Positions 61,699 to 64,000 of a stretch of 64,000 nucleotides of DNA are shown here, piece after piece (position 1 is the first letter of the stretch; every line of letters begins with the position of its first letter). Source of the stretch: Lachnospiraceae bacterium UBA4364. GTDB lineage: Bacteria > Bacillota > Clostridia > Lachnospirales > Lachnospiraceae. The DNA lies in assembly GCA_002393955.1 (NCBI GenBank), contig DGSK01000067.1, forward strand, positions 256-64,255, read 5' to 3'. Below the pieces are notes generated by a model. The model saw only the letters and a list, made by a program, of their open reading frames with translations, was not told the origin of the DNA and ran no database searches. Made by a program: the position numbers and the translations under genes.

Positions 61699-62985
61699 AT
61701 GTCACCAAAGAAGAAAAAACTGCCCGCCTGGGAAAAACTTGATAATACGGCGCTGCTCTTTCCTGTCATTGCTACGGAAGGTATGAGCAATGTATACCGC
61801 ATCTCGGCTACTCTTACGGAGGAGGTTGATCCGCAGGCGCTGGCGGAGGCACAGGATAAGGTGCTTTCCCATTTCCTTAATTTCAGGATGAGGCTCAGGG
61901 CCGGGATTTTCTGGTACTATTTCGAAGAAAACGATATGAAGTATCCCGAGGTAAGGGAAGAGAACGATTTCCCGGGATCCTATATAAATAAGAGCAAGAA
62001 CAACCAGTATCTTTTCAGGGTTACGTATTATAAGAAACGGATCAATCTCGAAGTTTTTCATGCCCTTACAGACGGTTTCGGCGGCCTGGTATTCTTTAAG
62101 GAACTGCTTTACCAGTATCTGCGTATTCGGCATCCCGAGATACTTAACGTTGAAAAAGACCAGATATCTTCAGGAATCTTTCTTGATAAGGAAGACAGCT
62201 ATCTGCGGAATTTTAAGCAGTCCAAGGATCATAGTGCGGCGTATAAATCGAAAAAGGCCATCACCCTCAAGGGAGAAAAGCTGCCTAACGGAACCATGGG
62301 AGTGATCCATTGTTATCTTCCGTTTGTTGAAATGAAAGCTGCCGCAAAGAAATACGGTGTCACTCTGAACCAGTTCCTGGTGGGTACTTATGTTTATGCC
62401 ATATATAAGGAATATCTTAGGGGAGATGTGTCAAAGACACCCATAAACTGCTGTGTGCCGGTAGATCTCCGTTCATATTACAACTCACATACGCTTAAGA
62501 ATTTCTTCGTTATGATATCTGCGATATTCAGGCCCGAAAAGGAAGACTACAGCTATGAGGAAGTTCTGCATATCATTGCTGACTGCCTGAAGAGCCAGAT
62601 CAATCCGGAGCATCTGAATGACATACTGTCATATAATGTTTCAAATGAAAAGAATAAATTCCTGCGTCCTATACCGCTGTTTTTAAAGAATATAGCCATA
62701 AGGCACGTATATGAGGCTACGGCTTTCGGTACTACTTCCACCCTGACGAATGTCGGAAAGGTAGAGCTGAGAGAACCCTATGAGCCCTATGTGGAGCATT
62801 TTTACGCTATGCTGTCCATGTCAAAAGGACAGAATATGAAGGGCGCCGTGGTCACCTACAAGGATACCATGATACTTACATTCAGTACCATACTTGCGGA
62901 TCTTTCGATACTGCGGACATTTTTTGCATGCCTCAGGGACGAAGGCGTACATGTTGCCGTAGACACCAACGGCGTATGGGAGTAG
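61699..62985 (+). CDS. Alcohol acetyltransferase/condensation-like protein
   Basis: 428 residues, cytoplasmic. The acyltransferase motif HxxxDG is in VFHALTDGFGGLVFFKEL (about 116-133); the later conserved CCVPVDLRSYYNSHTLKNFF resembles the DFGWG-side region. The fold is that of chloramphenicol acetyltransferase/condensation domains (alcohol acetyltransferase family). No carrier protein is nearby, so a free alcohol or lipid acceptor is more likely than a peptide-synthetase substrate. The start ATG 61699 has a weak ribosome site. Confidence 0.8.
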   Translation: MSPKKKKLPAWEKLDNTALLFPVIATEGMSNVYRISATLTEEVDPQALAEAQDKVLSHFLNFRMRLRAGIFWYYFEENDMKYPEVREENDFPGSYINKSKNNQYLFRVTYYKKRINLEVFHALTDGFGGLVFFKELLYQYLRIRHPEILNVEKDQISSGIFLDKEDSYLRNFKQSKDHSAAYKSKKAITLKGEKLPNGTMGVIHCYLPFVEMKAAAKKYGVTLNQFLVGTYVYAIYKEYLRGDVSKTPINCCVPVDLRSYYNSHTLKNFFVMISAIFRPEKEDYSYEEVLHIIADCLKSQINPEHLNDILSYNVSNEKNKFLRPIPLFLKNIAIRHVYEATAFGTTSTLTNVGKVELREPYEPYVEHFYAMLSMSKGQNMKGAVVTYKDTMILTFSTILADLSILRTFFACLRDEGVHVAVDTNGVWE

Positions 62986-62995
62986 AGGTGACAGC

Positions 62996-63760
62996 TTGAG
63001 CAAAAAGGAAAAAGCAGAAAAAAAATCAAATAAAAAGATTCAGACTGAGGAGACAGTGCGCTCCATAAAGAAGTGTCCTCAGTGCGGCATAATTCTGCTT
63101 CAGGGCGGTGATACCTGTCCTTTCTGTCATTGTGTGCCGGAGGATCAGGATGAGGCAACGGTTTCACAGATAAAGAATGATTTTGGGCAGGGGGCTCCTT
63201 ATCCCGACATCATGAAAAAGCAGAGGCTGGTCAGATTTGCCCTCAGGCTCATACTTTTTATCATGATAATGATAACTGCGACATCCATAGCATTGAACTT
63301 TGTTTTTACACCTTCGATATGGTGGTCGCTGATAGTGCTGGCAGGTATGATATACGGCTATGTCATGCTTGATTACTGGATAAAGCATGATGCCGGCTTC
63401 GCCAATAAGATAGGGGTTCAGATATTCGTTTCCATCCTTTTTATATTCCTGGCAGATTACCTTACCGGTAACAGGGGATGGGCATTGCAGTGGGTGATAC
63501 CGAGCATCATCCTTTTCGGTGATGCGGTGGTATTCTTCCTGATGCTTTTAAACAGAGGCAGGTGGACCAGCTATCTGCTGCTTCTGATACTGATGGAGGT
63601 CGCAGGGGCAGTCATACTGTTCCTGCTTTTTGCAGGGTATATTCAGAACGGGATACTTGTCATAATCTGTATTGCCGTCACGTCAGTATTCCTGCTTGCA
63701 ACCGTGATATTTGGTGATGCAAAGATCACGACAGAGCTTAAGAGACGTTTTCATATTTGA
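62996..63760 (+). CDS. DUF6320 zinc-ribbon membrane protein
   Basis: 254 residues from a TTG start 10 bases after the previous stop, with AGAGGTGA upstream. An N-terminal basic stretch, a zinc ribbon (KCPQCGIILLQGGDTCPFCH, about 23-42) and about six membrane helices (from residue 80 on). DUF6320 proteins occur next to acyltransferase-like and esterase genes, as here. Function unknown. Confidence 0.75.
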   Translation: MSKKEKAEKKSNKKIQTEETVRSIKKCPQCGIILLQGGDTCPFCHCVPEDQDEATVSQIKNDFGQGAPYPDIMKKQRLVRFALRLILFIMIMITATSIALNFVFTPSIWWSLIVLAGMIYGYVMLDYWIKHDAGFANKIGVQIFVSILFIFLADYLTGNRGWALQWVIPSIILFGDAVVFFLMLLNRGRWTSYLLLLILMEVAGAVILFLLFAGYIQNGILVIICIAVTSVFLLATVIFGDAKITTELKRRFHI

Positions 63761-63789
63761 TCATTTGATTTTTATAAAGGTATTCCGAT

Positions 63790-64000
63790 ATGCAGACAGC
63801 CGATAATGAAGCAAGCCGTCTGGGCAAGACGGCATTACAGGTAGTAAAGATGATAAACAGCCTTCCGGGCGCATCGGATCCGGAAGCGAAGCTGCGCAAA
63901 TATGAGAGAGAGCCTGCATGGAAATGTCCGGAGGGACTGAAGCTTACCGAGCTTGACTTAGGAATGTTCAAGGCGGACCTGATGCAGAGCGGCCCTACGG
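63790..64000 (+). CDS. Start of a probable alpha/beta hydrolase (partial, cut by window end)
   Basis: 70 codons visible, open to the end of the window. The text KYEREPAWKCPEGLKLTELD, then LGMFKADLMQSGPT resembles the lid and first strands before the HGGGY block in hormone-sensitive-lipase-like esterases, but the catalytic part is outside. With the preceding two genes it would form an acyltransferase-DUF6320-esterase cluster. The family call is inference. Confidence 0.5.
   Translation, partial: MQTADNEASRLGKTALQVVKMINSLPGASDPEAKLRKYEREPAWKCPEGLKLTELDLGMFKADLMQSGPT

Noticed and set aside
1..64000. CRISPR array, tRNA/rRNA genes, insertion sequences or prophage
   Set aside because: No regularly spaced repeats, no cloverleaf or rRNA-like sequence and no transposase, integrase or structural phage genes were recognised; DUF5131 alone is not enough for a prophage call.

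Overview
The window looks like chromosomal DNA of a low-to-moderate GC Firmicute, most likely a Lachnospiraceae/Clostridia member. The reasons are strong AGGAGG-type ribosome sites, sigma-A-like promoters, lipoproteins with short lipoboxes, an OhrR/thioredoxin cluster, MecA, SleB/CwlJ and YerB (DUF3048) proteins, LarE, and an alcohol-acetyltransferase-like/DUF6320 pair. The placement is inferred from gene content only. I see no rRNA, tRNA, CRISPR array or insertion sequence.

Layout. (1) 1-9.1 kb is a patchwork of small accessory genes: an alpha/beta hydrolase, a DUF234-type ATPase, VanZ, flavodoxin-like, histidine phosphatase and HXXEE proteins, a HipB-like regulator and a DUF5131 protein. 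They are interleaved with at least eight gene remnants, several of which keep both ends but have lost the middle. (2) 9.1-13.9 kb holds a phosphatase, a two-domain SMI1/KNR4 protein, a diguanylate cyclase-like protein and two lipoproteins. (3) 13.9-31.5 kb is a large Ter-type (tellurite-resistance family) stress island. A trypsin-like protease with an N-terminal YceG-like region is divergent from an XRE regulator. Then come DUF4342, a long YceG-like protein, TelA, three TerD proteins, a calcium-type P-type ATPase, the putative nucleoside-like metabolite module (citrate-lyase-like C-C lyase, ATP-grasp, TRSP phosphoribosyltransferase, StiP/PELOTA phosphoribosyltransferase, HAD phosphatase), a small membrane protein, a divergent TerD and an AIM24 protein, closed by an intrinsic terminator.

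(4) 31.5-37.5 kb has an M18 aminopeptidase and a TPP-riboswitch-controlled thiamine salvage operon (thiM, thiE, HAD phosphatase, thiD, methyltransferase, tenA). (5) 37.6-45.7 kb has an ABC exporter, a hybrid histidine kinase translationally coupled to a solute-binding lipoprotein, tcdA, larE and a lipoprotein. (6) 46-50.3 kb, mostly minus strand, has a cyclophilin, a GNAT protein, MecA and a trxB-trxA-ohrR redox operon with a clear promoter. (7) 51-64 kb has a GH18 protein, tsaC, rpiB, dCMP deaminase, a coiled-coil SleB/CwlJ cell-wall hydrolase, DUF402, DUF3048, a class III nucleotidyl cyclase with a coupled unknown gene, and an acyltransferase-like/DUF6320/probable esterase cluster cut by the window end.

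The strongest candidate for an underexplored system is the Ter island, especially the cytoplasmic protease that shares a domain with YceG and faces the operon across a short divergent promoter region carrying a two-turn-spaced direct repeat.
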